In this document: positions 15,814-23,389 of the stretch, piece by piece
Position numbering within the stretch: the stretch's first letter is position 1
Layout: each line of letters starts with the position of its first letter
Source of the DNA: a virus
Length of the DNA: 50,323 nucleotides
Reading direction: 5' to 3' (one strand)
IMG/VR virus record: IMGVR_UViG_3300010885_003155
Coordinates: 1 to 50,323 of that record
Position numbers and translations under genes: made by a program
Notes under the pieces: generated by a model
What the model was told of the DNA's origin: nothing
Database searches by the model: none
What the model saw: only the letters and a program-made list of their open reading frames with translations

Positions 15814-18051
15814 TTGCCTCTCAGCCATCTTGGCAGCACGGGGAGCGCGGCTAGTAGCTTGGTGTTTAACGCACCCGGTACCTTCACCGTGCCCACGGGT
15901 ATCTATAGCGTAAACCTCTCAGGTAGGGGCGGCACTGGTAACGCAGGCACATCTGGTAATTCCGGCACTGCGGGAAACATTGGCAACTCTGGCAACAACG
16001 GTACTGGTGGTGCTGGCGGAAGCGCTGGTGGTGCAGGCAATTCTGGTACTATTGGTAACGCTGGAAACGCGGGTAACAATGGCACTGGCGGCGCTGGTGG
16101 CCCTCGCGGCAACGCAGGCAATTCTGGAGCGATAGGCAACTCAGGTAATACAGGCAACAATGGCGCTGGTGGCGCTGGTGGCCCTCGCGGCAACGCAGGC
16201 AATTCTGGTACTATTGGTAACGCTGGAAATGCGGGTAACAACGGTGCTGCGGGTAATGCTGGTACTGGTGGCGCTGGAGGTAATGGCGGCGGTGGCGGCG
16301 GCTTATCTACTAGCCCTTCTTCTGGTGGTGCAGCAGGTAATCCCGGAGGCACAGCAGGTACGCCGGGTACAGCACTAGGTCCCGGTGGTGCTGGAGGTCC
16401 CGGTGGTTCTCCCGGTGGTGGCGCGGGTGGTAGTGGTGGTACTGGTGCCGCAAAGTCTCCTAACCCCGGTGGTAGTGGCGGTGGTGGTGGTGGCTCTGGT
16501 ACAGCAGGTAACTCTGGTGGCGCTGGTGGCGCTGGCGCTGCGGGTACTGCTGGTACAACGGGTGCTGCTGGTACTGGTGCCACTGCTGGCACTGCTGGTT
16601 CTCCCGGCAATGCGGGCGCTGCGGGTACTGCTGGTACGACGGGCGCTGCTGGCACAGGCGCTACCGCTGGCTCTGCTGGTTCTCCCGGCAATGCGGGCGC
16701 TGCGGGTACTGCTGGTACGACGGGCGCTGCTGGCACAGGCGCTACCGCTGGCTCTGCTGGTTCTCCCGGCAATGCGGGCGCTGCGGGTACTGCAGGTACA
16801 ACTGGTGCCGCAGGTACAGGAGCAACGAGCGGTGGTGCAGGGACCCCGGGTAATGCTGGTGCCGCAGGAAATGCTGGTACAGGCGCAGCTAATGGCACTG
16901 CGGGTGCTGCGGGCAATACAGGCAACGCAACCACTTTTGGTGCGTACCTCACTATGCCGGGAGGTGCTGGGGGTAATCCGGGCGCTGCCGGTACGGGGAG
17001 CAATGGTGTAGGTGGCTCTGCAGGTAACTCCGGGGCTATAGGTAACTCAGGTAATCCCGGCAACAACGGCACTGGTGGCCCGGGCGGAAGCGCGGGTGGC
17101 GCAGGTAACTCCGGGGGTATCGGCGGTACTGGGAACCCCGGCAACAACGGCACTGGTGGCCCGGGCGGAAGCGCGGGTGGCGCAGGTAACTCCGGGGGTA
17201 TCGGCGGTACTGGGAACCCCGGCAACAACGGTGCTGGTGGCCCGGGCGGAAGTGCTGGCGCTGCGGGTAACTCTGGCGGTATCGGTGGTACTGGTAACCC
17301 CGGCAACAACGGCACTGGTGGTCCGGGCGGTAACGGTGGAGCAGCGGGTAACACAGGCACCGCCGGTAATGCTGGTACTAGTGGCGGTGGCGGTGGCGGT
17401 GGTGGCGGTGGCTCTGGAGGTAATGGTGGCTCCGCAGGTAGTATATCTGGTGGCGGCACTAACGGTAACGGTGGCTCTACTGGCGCTGCCGCTTTTGCAG
17501 GTAATCCCGGTAATGCTGGCGGGACAGGTAATAGTGGCGCCGCAGGTTCTGCAGGTACGGGTGCCACAGCGGGTAATGCTGGAACCCCGGGTAGTGCGGG
17601 TGCTAATGGCAACGCAGGTGCTACAGGCAATGCAGGTACGGGTGCCACAGCGGGTAATGCTGGAACCCCGGGTAGTGCGGGTGCTAATGGCAACGCAGGT
17701 GCTACAGGCAATGCTGGTACAGGTGCCACAGCCGGTGGTGCGGGAACCCCGGGTAGTGCTGGTGCTAATGGCAACGCAGGTGCTACAGGCAACGCTGGTA
17801 CTGGTGCAACAGGCGGCGGTGCAGGAACCCCGGGTAATGCTGGTGCTGCAGGCACTGCGGGGAATACAGGCGCTTCTGGATCAGGTGCTACAGCAGGTAA
17901 CCCCGGTAGCTCAAATGCGGGCGGCGCGGGCGGCGCAGGTACCACAGGTTCGACAACCACGGCTAATGCTGCGAAGGTCTGGCCGTTCCAGCAGGTTACG
18001 GTAACAGTTGGTAGTGGGGGCGCGGCGGGGCAAGTCACCGTTTCTTGGTAG
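15814..18051 (+). CDS. Collagen-like Gly-X-Y repeat fibre protein (745 aa)
   Basis: The start is a TTG at 15814 supported by GGGAGG nine bases upstream. Residues about 10-35 (SSLVFNAPGTFTVPTGIYSV) and the last 25 (VWPFQQVTVTVGSG through QVTVSW) look like the two ends of one Gly-rich beta domain. Between them almost everything is Gly-X-Y triplets (GNA, GNS, GNN, GTG, GAG, GSP, GNP) with few interruptions. At least fourteen triplets are Gly-X-Pro, with Pro in the Y position. Asn, Ser, Thr and Ala fill most other sites. It should form a trimeric collagen-like fibre on the virion. The repeats fall in blocks with a 27-residue period. Rare charged residues and high GC are unusual for this genome. 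Antisense and alternative frames stay open because of the repeats. Confidence 0.85.
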   Translation: MPLSHLGSTGSAASSLVFNAPGTFTVPTGIYSVNLSGRGGTGNAGTSGNSGTAGNIGNSGNNGTGGAGGSAGGAGNSGTIGNAGNAGNNGTGGAGGPRGNAGNSGAIGNSGNTGNNGAGGAGGPRGNAGNSGTIGNAGNAGNNGAAGNAGTGGAGGNGGGGGGLSTSPSSGGAAGNPGGTAGTPGTALGPGGAGGPGGSPGGGAGGSGGTGAAKSPNPGGSGGGGGGSGTAGNSGGAGGAGAAGTAGTTGAAGTGATAGTAGSPGNAGAAGTAGTTGAAGTGATAGSAGSPGNAGAAGTAGTTGAAGTGATAGSAGSPGNAGAAGTAGTTGAAGTGATSGGAGTPGNAGAAGNAGTGAANGTAGAAGNTGNATTFGAYLTMPGGAGGNPGAAGTGSNGVGGSAGNSGAIGNSGNPGNNGTGGPGGSAGGAGNSGGIGGTGNPGNNGTGGPGGSAGGAGNSGGIGGTGNPGNNGAGGPGGSAGAAGNSGGIGGTGNPGNNGTGGPGGNGGAAGNTGTAGNAGTSGGGGGGGGGGSGGNGGSAGSISGGGTNGNGGSTGAAAFAGNPGNAGGTGNSGAAGSAGTGATAGNAGTPGSAGANGNAGATGNAGTGATAGNAGTPGSAGANGNAGATGNAGTGATAGGAGTPGSAGANGNAGATGNAGTGATGGGAGTPGNAGAAGTAGNTGASGSGATAGNPGSSNAGGAGGAGTTGSTTTANAAKVWPFQQVTVTVGSGGAAGQVTVSW
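16000..16242 (+). repeat. Collagen-like DNA repeat, block A (81-bp period)
   Basis: Three tandem units start at 16000, 16081 and 16162, each 81 bases or 9 Gly-X-Y triplets, with the pattern GGT/GGC-aCT/GCT-GGT-GGC..., AACAAY. Copies differ by scattered mostly silent changes. Confidence 0.9.
16540..16863 (+). repeat. Collagen-like DNA repeat, block B (81-bp period)
   Basis: Four 81-base units start at 16540, 16621, 16702 and 16783. The second and third are essentially identical; the first and fourth are diverged. Each contains one triplet in which Ala replaces Gly, giving a regular interruption of the Gly-X-Y series, and a Gly-Ser-Pro or Gly-Thr-Pro triplet. Confidence 0.95.
17068..17391 (+). 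repeat. Collagen-like DNA repeat, block C (81-bp period)
   Basis: Four 81-base units start at 17068, 17149, 17230 and 17311. The first two are near-identical. Each encodes GTG/GAG-GPG-G..., ending in GNP-GNN. Confidence 0.95.
17560..17883 (+). repeat. Collagen-like DNA repeat, block D (81-bp period)
   Basis: Four 81-base units start at 17560, 17641, 17722 and 17803. The first two are almost identical, the fourth is the most diverged. Each carries a Gly-Thr-Pro triplet. Confidence 0.95.
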
Positions 18052-18248
18052 TGGATAACCCACGCCTTAAAATCGTGATGGCCTGCTACGATAAACTACC
18101 GCCGCACTTGCGTGATTGGGTAGCTGAGCTATCCTTCAGTCTCCACGACGATCACATTTTACGTGGTGCTTCTGAGGTCGAACGGTGTAAAGCGTTCTTA
18201 GAAAGCGGAGGGCAACCCGACTTCCGCCCCGGAAATGGACAGAATTGA
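18051..18248 (+). CDS. Small hypothetical protein
   Basis: 65 residues from the GTG at 18051, which overlaps the TAG of the collagen-like gene by one base; a TTG six bases earlier is less likely. The core is LKIVMACYDKLPPHLRDWVA followed by ELSFSLHDDHI, then an Ala/Glu/Arg-rich helix and a Gly/Pro/Asn-rich end. Not recognised. It links the collagen-like fibre to the downstream enzyme genes. Confidence 0.6.
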   Translation: MDNPRLKIVMACYDKLPPHLRDWVAELSFSLHDDHILRGASEVERCKAFLESGGQPDFRPGNGQN

Positions 18249-18251
18249 CCT

Positions 18252-18956
18252 ATGTTTTGGACCCCAAAACCGAAGCTAGAGTTCCTCACATACGACCGAT
18301 ACCTAGGCAATATCCCGGCACCCTATGCTGCCCGCAAGCTAATCCCTGATTGGTATAAGGCGCTTCCTAAACGGATGCACCCGGGCCTCGATAGTGGGAC
18401 GCTCAAGCGCTGCCCACCGTTCTTAGATGCTATGGTTACAGGGTGGATTATCCCCCTCGTTGCAGATGTCGAGCTTAAGGTTAATGAGGATGCGTCAGGC
18501 GTGTCCTACAGTTGGCAATTTGACCAACCCATGATCGAGAACCATAACCCTGATCAGGTTAGCAACAGCAAGTGCCCCGCACCGCATAAAGACCAACCAC
18601 CTATGAAGTGGATGAACTACTGGGGGATTAAGTGTCCTCCGGGTTACTCCCTGCTGTTTATGCCGCCCCTCAACCGCCCTGATCCACGCTTTACGGTGTT
18701 CTCAGGCTTGGTCGATGCTGATGGCTACGGCGAGTTCATCAATTTTCCCTTCGTATGGAATGAGCCAAACTTCCACGGCATCATCCCTGCGGGTACCCCG
18801 CTGGTCCAAGTCATCCCTGTGAAGCGCTCTACTCTGTTTCGAGACCATGAAGTCCGCGCCTTTTCGGCCCAAGACCTACGTGACCTAGATGCTGTACGTA
18901 TGAAACGCAGCAGCCGGATTAGCCTGTACCGGGATGAAATCTGGGAGCGTAAATGA
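18252..18956 (+). CDS. Conserved phage protein (DUF6065-like)
   Basis: 234 residues, 3 bases after the previous stop. A Trp/Pro/Tyr-rich protein with recurrent motifs: APYAARKLIPDWYKALPKRM (about 23-42), RCPPFLDAMVTGWIIPLVAD, a NYWGIKCPPGYSLLFMPPLN segment (about 122-141), and FVWNEPNFHGIIPAGTPLVQ, ending in a basic/helical region. The overall look matches a phage family I remember as DUF6065, usually found beside 2OG-Fe(II) oxygenase genes in aquatic phages. It could be a small-molecule or glycan-binding beta-barrel. It overlaps the oxygenase start by 4 bases, implying joint action. Confidence 0.7.
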   Translation: MFWTPKPKLEFLTYDRYLGNIPAPYAARKLIPDWYKALPKRMHPGLDSGTLKRCPPFLDAMVTGWIIPLVADVELKVNEDASGVSYSWQFDQPMIENHNPDQVSNSKCPAPHKDQPPMKWMNYWGIKCPPGYSLLFMPPLNRPDPRFTVFSGLVDADGYGEFINFPFVWNEPNFHGIIPAGTPLVQVIPVKRSTLFRDHEVRAFSAQDLRDLDAVRMKRSSRISLYRDEIWERK

Positions 18957-19549
18957 TGGCTATCTATTCGTTAGTCCCCTCTCCCTCCTTAGGTGTGGGG
19001 GAGCATGGCTTTGCTACATGGGAAAAAGGTTTTAGCCCCGAACAGATTGAAGCTATCCGCACTCTTGGGGACGCACTGCCTCTCGCCCCTGCTGTGGTCG
19101 GTGAAGGTGAAGTTTTAACTGATGTTCGGCGGTCAGAGACAGGTTGGATTGATCTTAACCCAAACAGCACATTTATCTACGATAGCCTTGGGTTTATCGC
19201 TCGGCAGCTAAACGGGCAATTCTTTGACTTTGACCTCTTTGGGTTCGTTGAGGATATCCAATATACCGTCTACCGTGCAGATGGTGGGCACTATGACTGG
19301 CACCTAGATCGCGGTGTCAGCGGCGGGCAAGCCCCTCGTAAGCTATCCCTTGTGCTCCAGTTATCTGATCCTTCTGAATATGAAGGTGGTGAGCTTGAAG
19401 TCTTTTTGGGTGGTGAACCTACACAAATGAAGAAAGAACAGGGGCTTGTTGTGGCGTTCCCTAGCTTTGTGCTCCATAGGGTTACCCCCATTACATCTGG
19501 TACAAGGCGCACGCTTGTAGTATGGCTATCAGGTCCGAAGTTTCGGTAG
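18953..19549 (+). CDS. 2OG-Fe(II) oxygenase, prolyl-hydroxylase-like
   Basis: 198 residues. It is a non-haem iron and 2-oxoglutarate dioxygenase with the double-stranded beta-helix fold. Visible metal-binding residues are the H-x-D in DGGHYDWHLD (His117, Asp119) and the distal His175 in FVLHRVTPI. Arg185 in GTRRTLVVWL would bind 2-oxoglutarate. Layout and length fit the PKHD/prolyl 4-hydroxylase-type family. It needs Fe(II), O2 and 2-oxoglutarate and would hydroxylate a protein side chain or small molecule. It starts 4 bases inside the previous gene and follows the collagen-like fibre by about 900 bases, which makes the fibre a plausible substrate (inference). No signal peptide. Confidence 0.88.
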   Translation: MMAIYSLVPSPSLGVGEHGFATWEKGFSPEQIEAIRTLGDALPLAPAVVGEGEVLTDVRRSETGWIDLNPNSTFIYDSLGFIARQLNGQFFDFDLFGFVEDIQYTVYRADGGHYDWHLDRGVSGGQAPRKLSLVLQLSDPSEYEGGELEVFLGGEPTQMKKEQGLVVAFPSFVLHRVTPITSGTRRTLVVWLSGPKFR

Positions 19550-19559
19550 GAACGGTTAT

Positions 19560-20075
19560 ATGTTTACCTGCGAACGTATATTATCTGTAGATGATGACGC
19601 TGATTTTGAGCGGTTAGCTATGGAATGTATGCGTTTTATACGCACCCGCGATGCGTATCCGTGGTCATCCCTAGACCTTACAGATGAAGAGCGTATAGCC
19701 GAGCTACGAACCCATGTGAAAGAGCACGAGCTTAACCCCCGTACCCCCCAAACCTTTGCCTACAAAATGCTGCTAGATGGCTATGCTGTTGGTAGCTGCT
19801 ATGGTTTTGCCCATGAAGGGGTATTCTATGCAAGTATTGCTTTCTTAGGGTACGATAGCACCGGGTCGCGGCGGTGGATATGGGATCGTAGCCAGCAAAT
19901 CCCGTTGAAAGCATTATGCGCGGCTCATGGTATAACTACCTATATGGCAGAGTCTCATGCTGCTAATATGCCTATGAGAAATTACATAACTAACGCCAAA
20001 GGTATCAAAGACTTTACGTATAGACCCGCTGCACATGACGAAGATATTGATCGGGTTGTCGTTAAAATTTTCTAA
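19560..20075 (+). CDS. Hypothetical protein, possible acetyltransferase-like
   Basis: 171 residues. The N-terminal third is acidic and helical; the C-terminal half has strand/helix alternation (VFYASIAFLGYDSTGSRRWI, LKALCAAHGITTYMAESHAA, MRNYITNAKGI) that loosely recalls GNAT-type acetyltransferases. It lacks a clear acetyl-CoA-binding Q/R-x-x-G-x-G/A loop, so the match is weak. It starts 10 bases after the oxygenase and precedes the endolysin. Either a modifying enzyme or an inactive relative; not certain. Confidence 0.6.
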   Translation: MFTCERILSVDDDADFERLAMECMRFIRTRDAYPWSSLDLTDEERIAELRTHVKEHELNPRTPQTFAYKMLLDGYAVGSCYGFAHEGVFYASIAFLGYDSTGSRRWIWDRSQQIPLKALCAAHGITTYMAESHAANMPMRNYITNAKGIKDFTYRPAAHDEDIDRVVVKIF

Positions 20076-20091
20076 AATAGAAAGCTAACTC

Positions 20092-20493
20092 ATGTCTATT
20101 ATCCTTGGACAGCGTTCACTACTACGGCTTGAAGGGGTACATCCCGATCTTGCACGTGTAGTTAAGAAAGCTGCAGCTATGTCAGCCATTGACTTCACAG
20201 TGTTGGAGGGGCTGCGTACACTTGAGCGGCAGAAACAACTTATGGCCTCTGGTGCATCGAGCTTAAAAGACCCCCTAAGGTGTCGGCACCTTACAGGCCA
20301 TGCAGTAGACCTTGCACCTATGGTCGGTGATGAGGTACGTTGGGACTGGCCACTCTATACTAAGCTAGCCCCAATTATCAAAGCCGCCTCTGCTTTAGAA
20401 AACGTACCCATTGAATGGGGTGGGGATTGGCGGACATTTAGAGATGGCCCGCATTGGCAGCTTCCTTGGAAGCAATACCCGAAAGGTGATTAA
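20092..20493 (+). CDS. Endolysin, M15-type peptidase
   Basis: 133 residues. A zinc-dependent peptidoglycan peptidase of the M15 group (L-alanyl-D-glutamate or VanY-like), cutting peptide cross-links. The zinc ligands are visible as HLTGHAVD (His66, Asp73) and the distal GPHWQL (His121). Glu108 in IEWGGDW is the likely general base. LEGLRTLERQKQL (38-50) is the typical family lead. The protein lacks a signal peptide, so it needs a holin. The next gene, one base after its stop region, encodes a small two-helix membrane protein. Single-domain and short, as usual for phages of Gram-negative hosts. Confidence 0.85.
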   Translation: MSIILGQRSLLRLEGVHPDLARVVKKAAAMSAIDFTVLEGLRTLERQKQLMASGASSLKDPLRCRHLTGHAVDLAPMVGDEVRWDWPLYTKLAPIIKAASALENVPIEWGGDWRTFRDGPHWQLPWKQYPKGD

Positions 20494-20494
20494 T

Positions 20495-20653
20495 ATGCTT
20501 GAGATGCTTAAAGGCAAGAAAACGTACCTCGTTGCAGCACTTGCCGCTGCTGGTGCTGTTGCGCAGGCCCTTGGCCACCCAATCCCGGAGTATGTCTGGA
20601 TTTTGCTAAGCGCCGCTGGCCTCGGTGCTGTACGTAGCGCACTCGGCAAGTAA
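20495..20653 (+). CDS. Small membrane protein, probable holin
   Basis: 52 residues from the ATG at 20495, with AAAGG upstream; the longer frame from 20411 is an overlap artefact. There are two hydrophobic segments, TYLVAALAAAGAVAQAL (about 10-26) and YVWILLSAAGLGAV (about 33-46), joined by a short His/Pro turn, with charged ends. The N-terminus MLEMLKGKKTY and C-terminal arginine/lysine give a class II-like topology. Directly after the endolysin, it probably forms the membrane pores that release it. Small size and Ala/Gly-rich helices are usual for this class. A host-membrane-associated protein of another kind is possible but less likely. Confidence 0.7.
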   Translation: MLEMLKGKKTYLVAALAAAGAVAQALGHPIPEYVWILLSAAGLGAVRSALGK

Positions 20654-20672
20654 CTAACCTACCCGTAGTCTA

Positions 20673-20715
20673 GCGAAGGAGGGGGCTTACATATGTTTGG
20701 TTTTACCTCCTTCGC
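20673..20715 (+). promoter_or_regulatory. Hairpin that pairs the ribosome-binding site with the start of the next gene
   Basis: A perfect 10-bp inverted repeat: GCGAAGGAGG (20673-20682) contains the Shine-Dalgarno core, and CCTCCTTCGC (20706-20715) lies in codons 5-8 of the gene starting at 20693. The ATG is in the 23-base loop. Folding would hide the ribosome-binding site and lower initiation until the mRNA is opened, for example by a ribosome or helicase. The stem is seen; its effect is inferred. It lies just after the lysis genes, where delayed or low fibre expression could matter. Confidence 0.4.
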
Positions 20716-21457
20716 GTCTGCACCTTTTGCTGATCTAGGGATTATCCCTGACGTTGCAGTTACCCTTACTGGCGTCTCAGCTACTGGGTCTATTGGCACA
20801 GTTGCAGTCTCAGCGGGCGTAAGTGTTGCCCTAACAGGGGTCTCCGCTGCTGGGTCTATCGGGACAGTTAGTGCCACTGGGCTTGCTAACGTCACTCTCA
20901 CTGGCGTCTCAGCCACTGGGTCTGTTGGTAGCGTAGCTTTCCCCGGTAGTGCAGTTGTTACTCTTACTGGTATCTCAGCTACCGGGTCTATTGGTACAGT
21001 TAGTGTCACTGGGTTTGCTAATGTCACCCTTATCGGCGTCTCAGCTGCTGGTTCTATTGGTACAGTTAGTGTCACTGGGTTTGCTAATGTCACCCTAACT
21101 GGCGTTTTGGCTGCTGGGTCTATTGGTACGGTTGTAGCCTCCTTACCTAAAAGCGTAACCCTAACAGGCGTCTCAGCTACTGGGGCTATTGGTACAGCTA
21201 CAGTTTCGCTCCCCAGAAGTGTAACCCTTACTGGCGTCTCAGCTACTGGGTCTATTGGTACCACTAGCGTAACGCTAAGCGCTAATGTATATCCTACTGG
21301 AGTATCTGCTACTGGCAGCATAGGGTTTGTGTTTGTTTGGAGCCAGATCAACGATAACCAGACACCTAACTGGACACCTGTCATTGATAGCCAGACCGGG
21401 ACATGGACACAAGTCAATGACGGTAATACAGTGACGTGGGTGCAAATCCCAACGTAA
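20693..21457 (+). CDS. Tandem-repeat fibre protein (22-residue repeats)
   Basis: 254 residues; a very strong GAAGGAGGGGG site is partly hidden in a hairpin. From about residue 23 to 210 it consists of nine tandem 22-residue repeats with the pattern V-T-L-T-G-V-S-A-T-G-S-I-G-T-V, a beta-strand-turn unit, with only conservative changes among copies. The C-terminal ~50 residues are different, with three NxxTxxWTxV/I-like Trp motifs (PNWTPVIDSQTGTWTQV). This is a beta-solenoid-like shaft with a small tip. The near-identical repeats suggest recent duplication and possible length variation. No enzyme motif. It belongs to the fibre group with 21467 and 23389. Confidence 0.75.
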   Translation: MFGFTSFASAPFADLGIIPDVAVTLTGVSATGSIGTVAVSAGVSVALTGVSAAGSIGTVSATGLANVTLTGVSATGSVGSVAFPGSAVVTLTGISATGSIGTVSVTGFANVTLIGVSAAGSIGTVSVTGFANVTLTGVLAAGSIGTVVASLPKSVTLTGVSATGAIGTATVSLPRSVTLTGVSATGSIGTTSVTLSANVYPTGVSATGSIGFVFVWSQINDNQTPNWTPVIDSQTGTWTQVNDGNTVTWVQIPT

Positions 21458-21466
21458 GGAACGAAG

Positions 21467-23389
21467 ATGGCAAGCACATATAGCAACCTTAAAATCCAGC
21501 TTATGGCTACAGGTGAGAACACCTCGACTTGGGGTAACGTCACCAACGTCAACCTTGGTACTGCTATTGAAGAGGCTATCACTGGCTCGGCTTCAGTTGT
21601 GTTTGCTAGCGCAGATCAAACCCTTGCGCTGACCGATAGCAATGCTTCCCAGACTGCGCGTAACCTACGCCTTAATATCACGGGTGTTGCAATCGCAGGC
21701 TACAACCTCATCGTCCCTGCGATTGCTAAAGTGTACATCGTCAACAACGGCAGCAATGGAACTATCACGGTTAAGAACGCTACGGGCACCGGAATTGCTG
21801 TCCCTACCGGCAAAACGACGTGGGTGTTTAATAACGGCACCAATGTTGTCGATGTCGTTACCCACCTAACTTCGCTTACCCTAGCCTCTCCTCTACCTGT
21901 TGCCTCGGGTGGTACGGGGGGCAATACAGCTATTGCCGCACGAACAGCCCTTAGCGCCGCTAATTCTGGCGCTAACACAGACATCACGTCCCTCAACCCT
22001 ACTGGTAGCCTCCTGCTTAGCCCTACTACGGGTACGATAGTTGGCTCACCAACAGGGGGCGTACAGGGCGCAGGCACCATCAATGCAACGGGCTTGTTCG
22101 TTAATGGTGTAGCCGTTGGTGTTTCCGGTGGTTCTGTCTCCTCTATCAATGCTTCGGGCGGTAGCACGGGGATGTCCTTCTCAGGCGGTCCCGTCACTAC
22201 TACAGGCACTCTCACCCTTGGCGGTACTCTCAACACTGGTAGCGGTGGTACTGGGTATACCACCTACAGCAATGGGCAGCTGCTGATCGGTAATAGCGGT
22301 ACCACTCTAACTGCGGCTACATTGACCGCAGGCTCGGGTATCACGATCACCAACGCGTCTGGGGGCATTACTATTGCCGCTTCAGGGGGAGCCGGTACTG
22401 TAACGTCAGTCGGTACCACGGGCACGGTTAACGGGATTACCCTTACAGGTACCGTGACGACTGCAGGAACCCTAACCCTTGGTGGCACACTATCTGGTGT
22501 CAGCCTCACCACACAGGTTGCTGGTACGCTTAGCGTTGGTAACGGCGGTACTGGATACACTAGCTTTACTAACGGGCAGCTGTTGATTGGTAATGGTAGC
22601 GGACTAACTGCGGCCACATTGACTGCAGGCTCTGGCGTATCTATCACAAACAGCGCGGGCGGCATTACTATCGCTGCCACTGGCAGTGGAGGTTCCGTAA
22701 CTTCGGCCTCTGTTGTTTCTTCCAACGGCTTTGCGGGCACGGTAGCCACAGCTACTACGACACCTGCTATAACGCTTACGACCACTGTAACGGGCGTCCT
22801 TAAAGGTAACGGTACTGCAATCTCAGCGGCTACCGTTGGCACGGACTATGTGGCTCCGGGCGGCGCACTCGGCACACCTTCATCCGGTACGCTCACAAAC
22901 TGTACGTTCCCAACGCTCAACCAGAACACCACAGGTAACGCTGCCACGGCGACAACTGCTACAACTGCTACAACTGCTACAACCGCAAACGCACTAAATA
23001 CTGCCCTTGGCTATACGGTAGCAGGTCTAACGTGTAATGGCGTTATCAACGCAACAGGCGACATTACGGCTTTCTACACCTCGGATAGGCAATTTAAAGA
23101 AAACGTCAGTCCTATCTACAATGCCCTCAGCATTGTGTCTGCCGTTGGCGGTAAGACGTTTGATTGGACTGATGCTTATATCACCGCAAACGGCGGTGAA
23201 GACGGTTACTTCGTACGTAAGTCAGACTTTGGTGTCATCGCGCAAGATGTGCAGGCCGTGTTCCCTCACGCAATCCGTAAGCGCGAAGACGGCACTCTAG
23301 CTGTTGACTACGCAAAGCTAGTAGCCGTGGCCTTCCAAGCTATTGCTGAGCTTAAGGCTGAGATTGAAACGCTAAAAGGGGCTAAGTAA
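21467..23389 (+). CDS. Tail fibre/spike with C-terminal S74 chaperone
   Basis: 640 residues. The N-terminus (YSNLKIQLMATGENTSTWGN, 4-23) is a conserved attachment module. Residues ~120-520 are a Gly/Thr/Ser-rich beta shaft with two longer repeated segments (NGQLLIGNxG...LTAATLTAGSGI...). The last ~100 residues are the intramolecular chaperone of endosialidase-type spikes (peptidase S74). The self-cleavage Ser539-Asp540 lies in YTSDRQFKEN, and GVIAQDVQAVFPHAI follows. This domain trimerises the fibre and is then cut off. The start is preceded by AAGGAACGAAG, and the stop overlaps the next ATG. Long minus-strand frames here come from the repeated codons. Confidence 0.85.
   Translation: MASTYSNLKIQLMATGENTSTWGNVTNVNLGTAIEEAITGSASVVFASADQTLALTDSNASQTARNLRLNITGVAIAGYNLIVPAIAKVYIVNNGSNGTITVKNATGTGIAVPTGKTTWVFNNGTNVVDVVTHLTSLTLASPLPVASGGTGGNTAIAARTALSAANSGANTDITSLNPTGSLLLSPTTGTIVGSPTGGVQGAGTINATGLFVNGVAVGVSGGSVSSINASGGSTGMSFSGGPVTTTGTLTLGGTLNTGSGGTGYTTYSNGQLLIGNSGTTLTAATLTAGSGITITNASGGITIAASGGAGTVTSVGTTGTVNGITLTGTVTTAGTLTLGGTLSGVSLTTQVAGTLSVGNGGTGYTSFTNGQLLIGNGSGLTAATLTAGSGVSITNSAGGITIAATGSGGSVTSASVVSSNGFAGTVATATTTPAITLTTTVTGVLKGNGTAISAATVGTDYVAPGGALGTPSSGTLTNCTFPTLNQNTTGNAATATTATTATTATTANALNTALGYTVAGLTCNGVINATGDITAFYTSDRQFKENVSPIYNALSIVSAVGGKTFDWTDAYITANGGEDGYFVRKSDFGVIAQDVQAVFPHAIRKREDGTLAVDYAKLVAVAFQAIAELKAEIETLKGAK

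Noticed and set aside
16000-17883. CRISPR array
   Set aside because: The 81-bp units are contiguous tandem coding repeats without spacers.
16385-18004. Alternative forward frames in the collagen-like gene (Val/Leu/Ala-rich)
   Set aside because: Also a product of GC-rich triplet repeats; low-complexity hydrophobic translation without start signals.
15903-18038. 711-codon antisense open frame, Pro/Ala/Val-rich
   Set aside because: It mirrors the Gly-X-Y codons of the collagen-like gene; GGN codons read in reverse give NCC, which never forms a stop. No ribosome-binding site and no domain.
20659-22842. Long minus-strand frames (up to 307 codons) opposite the repeat fibre and S74 fibre genes
   Set aside because: They follow the periodic codons of the + strand genes and are Val/Pro/Thr low-complexity translations.
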